Assembly (NCBI GenBank): GCA_050732575.1
Contig: JBOHRF010000260.1
Location: 1-7,213 of the forward strand
Origin: JBBDWZ01 sp050732575
GTDB taxonomy: Bacteria > Gemmatimonadota > Gemmatimonadetes > Longimicrobiales > RSA9
DNA length: 7,213 nt
Reading direction: 5' to 3'
The position numbers and the translations under genes were made by a program. This document shows, piece by piece, positions 5,275 to 7,213 of the stretch (within the stretch, counting starts at the first letter, position 1; each line of letters begins with the position of its first letter). Below the pieces are notes generated by a model. The model saw only the letters and a program-made list of their open reading frames with translations. It did not search any database and was not told the origin of the DNA.

Positions 5275-7213
5275 GTGAAAGACCGCATCAGTATCCGCAA
5301 CGCTCGCCAGCATAACCTGAAAGGCATCGATCTCGAGTTGCCACGCCGCGCACTGGTCGTGTTGACGGGACCGAGCGGCTCCGGCAAATCGTCGCTTGCC
5401 TTTGACACGTTGTATGCAGAAGGACAACGCCGCTACGTGGAATCGCTGTCCACGTATGCCAAGCAGTTTCTGGAACGCATGGAAAAACCCGCGGTCGATG
5501 CCGTGGAAGGCATCAGCCCCGCAGTCGCGATCGAGCAGAAGAACCCGACCAAGACCAGTCGTTCTACCGTCGGTACGGCCACAGAGGTCCACGACTACTT
5601 GCGCTTGCTTTGGGCACGCGCCGGCCGCACCCATTGCCCGCGTTGCGACCGCCGCGTGCGACCGGACACCGTGCAATCAGCAACCGATGCGGTACTCGCG
5701 TTGCCCGCCGACACGCGCTTGTTGATCGCCTTTCCGCTGCCGCGCAGTGCCCGCTTGTCCCACGCGCGCGTGGTCGAAAACCTCAAGGCACTTGGCTTCA
5801 TGCGCGTACTTGTGGGTGAACGCACCATTGACCTGGACGACCCGACGGCTGAACGCGCCGAATCGCTGGGCATCGACCTGGCCGGCGCGGAAGAATTGTT
5901 GGTCGTGGTCGATCGTCTGGTCGTGGAACCTGGCATTAAGGAACGGCTGGCCGACTCGTTCACCACCGCGTTTGCCGAAGGTGAGGGCAATGTCCTGACG
6001 ATCAATGCATCGACGTATGAGCGCACGCGCTTCAGCGACCGCTTTCACTGCCCCGAACATCCCGATGTACGTTTTCTGGAGCCGACTCCAAGACTGTTTT
6101 CGTTCAACAATCCATACGGCTCGTGCCCCAAGTGCACCGGCTTTGGCGCCACGCTCGAGTATGACCCTCGCCTGATCGTGCCCAATGAGGGCCGTTCGCT
6201 GAAAGCGGGGGCCGTCGACCCATGGGAAAAGCCGCGCTACGCACGTTACCGAAGCCGACTGCTGGCCTTTGCCAAGAAACAAGGTGTGCCGCTCAATGCG
6301 CCCTGGCGCGAGCTGCCTCAGAAATTCCGCGACACCGTGGTTTACGGGGCACGCGCCCTGGCCGGCGTAATTCCGTTCCTGCGCGCTCGCGAAGAGAAAC
6401 GCTACAAGCAGTACATTCGCGTGTTTCTGCGCCGCTACCAGAGCGCACTGACCTGCACTGACTGCCACGGTGCCAAGTTGCGCCCTGAGGCGCTCTATGT
6501 GCGTGTAGATGCGATGACCATCGCGCAGGCAAGTGAGCTGCCCATCGACGCACTGGCCGCCCGCATCGAGCGCCTGGCCCGCCACGATGAGCAGGTCCTC
6601 ACGCCCCAGGAGCACGCCATTGCCGAGCCGATCCTGCGCGAGTTGCGGGTTCGGCTGCGCTTCCTCGTTGATGTCGGGCTCGGCTACCTGACCCTGAATC
6701 GGCAGACGCGCACGCTCTCGGGTGGCGAGGCGCAACGCATTGCGCTGGCCAACTCACTGGGCTCGAGTCTGGTGGACACCCTGTACGTGCTCGATGAGCC
6801 GACCATTGGACTTCATCCCAGAGACACGGATCGACTCCTGACGCTGCTGCGCCGCCTGCGTGATGGCGGCAATTCCGTGCTGTTGGTCGAGCACGATGAG
6901 GCTGCCATCCGGGCCGCCGATCACCTGGTCGAGTTGGGGCCGGGCAGCGGCGAAAAAGGGGGTCGCATCGTGTTTCAGGGCAACGTTCAGCAGCTGCTGG
7001 CTTCTGACACCGCCACTGCCCGTCATCTCAATCACCTGGATCGCGCGGCCGCTAAACCTCGGCTGGTGCGCACCATGGTGCCGCGCATCAAACTGACCGG
7101 CGCCACGTTGCACAATTTGCAGGACGTCAATCTCGAGCTGCCGCTGGGGTCGCTCACCGTGGTCACGGGCGTGAGCGGCTCGGGCAAAAGCACACTCGTG
7201 CACGATGTGCTGT
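5275..7213 (+). CDS. uvrA: UvrA-type excinuclease ABC subunit A, N-terminal two-thirds (runs off the window)
   Basis: UvrA is the ATPase that scans DNA, detects lesions and loads UvrB in nucleotide excision repair. The 646 visible codons form one intact frame out of an expected 900-odd. Domains in order: Walker A GPSGSGKSS (Lys38); QRRYVESLSTYAKQFLERM; a UvrB-binding-type region at about 120-255; zinc-type pairs Cys259-x2-His262 and Cys284-x2-Cys287 around RLFSFNNPYGSCPKC; Cys394-x2-Cys397; ABC signature LSGGEAQR (481-488); Walker B VLDEPTIGLH (Asp507, Glu508); His540 in VEHDE; then the second Walker A GVSGSGKS (632-639) at the edge. The start is GTG 5275, the first residue before the family start motif ISIRNARQHNLKGIDLELP; the ribosome site is weak (GAGAG, 5266-5270). 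The sequence differs from enteric UvrA at many fixed positions (GPSGSGKSS for GLSGSGKSS, IEQKNPTKTSRSTVGTATEV for [20 protein letters not shown]). This suggests a second UvrA clade, possibly a paralogue or a transferred gene. Confidence 0.92.
   Translation, partial: MKDRISIRNARQHNLKGIDLELPRRALVVLTGPSGSGKSSLAFDTLYAEGQRRYVESLSTYAKQFLERMEKPAVDAVEGISPAVAIEQKNPTKTSRSTVGTATEVHDYLRLLWARAGRTHCPRCDRRVRPDTVQSATDAVLALPADTRLLIAFPLPRSARLSHARVVENLKALGFMRVLVGERTIDLDDPTAERAESLGIDLAGAEELLVVVDRLVVEPGIKERLADSFTTAFAEGEGNVLTINASTYERTRFSDRFHCPEHPDVRFLEPTPRLFSFNNPYGSCPKCTGFGATLEYDPRLIVPNEGRSLKAGAVDPWEKPRYARYRSRLLAFAKKQGVPLNAPWRELPQKFRDTVVYGARALAGVIPFLRAREEKRYKQYIRVFLRRYQSALTCTDCHGAKLRPEALYVRVDAMTIAQASELPIDALAARIERLARHDEQVLTPQEHAIAEPILRELRVRLRFLVDVGLGYLTLNRQTRTLSGGEAQRIALANSLGSSLVDTLYVLDEPTIGLHPRDTDRLLTLLRRLRDGGNSVLLVEHDEAAIRAADHLVELGPGSGEKGGRIVFQGNVQQLLASDTATARHLNHLDRAAAKPRLVRTMVPRIKLTGATLHNLQDVNLELPLGSLTVVTGVSGSGKSTLVHDVL

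Noticed and set aside
5677..6735. Long minus-strand open frame (352 residues) inside uvrA
   Set aside because: The plus frame has unbroken UvrA motifs; the antisense frame is open only because of GC-rich codon structure and shows no domain.

Overview
The window looks like a stretch of ordinary, densely packed chromosome from a GC-rich proteobacterium, most likely a gammaproteobacterium. The main evidence is the left end: a minus-strand histidine operon of the enteric type (his leader peptide, transcription attenuator, long-form hisG with its own histidine-sensing C-terminal domain, then hisD overlapping hisG by 4 bp). Betaproteobacteria and pseudomonads normally use short HisG plus HisZ and lack this leader. 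The lineage assignment is inference. No rRNA, tRNA, CRISPR array, insertion sequence or phage gene is visible.

Layout: (1) 1-1487, minus strand: partial hisD, hisG, an attenuator (terminator with a 13-bp stem and U7), and hisL, a 23-codon leader with six His codons interrupted by one Ile. (2) 1557-2716, plus strand: a small KdgF-like cupin and an SDR protein, coupled by a 1-nt stop/start overlap and divergent from the his operon. The SDR lacks the catalytic Tyr and Lys of its superfamily. (3) 2700-3695, minus strand: a YheT-type alpha/beta hydrolase whose 3' end overlaps the SDR 3' end by 17 bp. (4) 3765-4976, plus strand: a class V aminotransferase-fold PLP enzyme, divergent from yheT across a 69-bp gap holding two overlapping promoter candidates and a small palindrome. 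(5) 4977-5274: an intergenic spacer with a strong hairpin after the PLP gene and a small GTAG-headed hairpin resembling REP/SMAG elements. (6) 5275-7213, plus strand: the first two-thirds of a UvrA-type excinuclease ATPase, of a sequence type different from canonical gammaproteobacterial UvrA.

The genes do not form one pathway. The his genes work together in histidine biosynthesis and are controlled by ribosome stalling on hisL. The cupin and SDR probably act in a common but unidentified step. The YheT hydrolase and the PLP enzyme are independent metabolic genes. UvrA acts in DNA damage recognition. I found no convincing new multi-gene system. The most informative items are the complete his attenuator, the non-canonical UvrA, the SDR without a catalytic dyad, and the overlapping divergent promoters at about 3696-3764.
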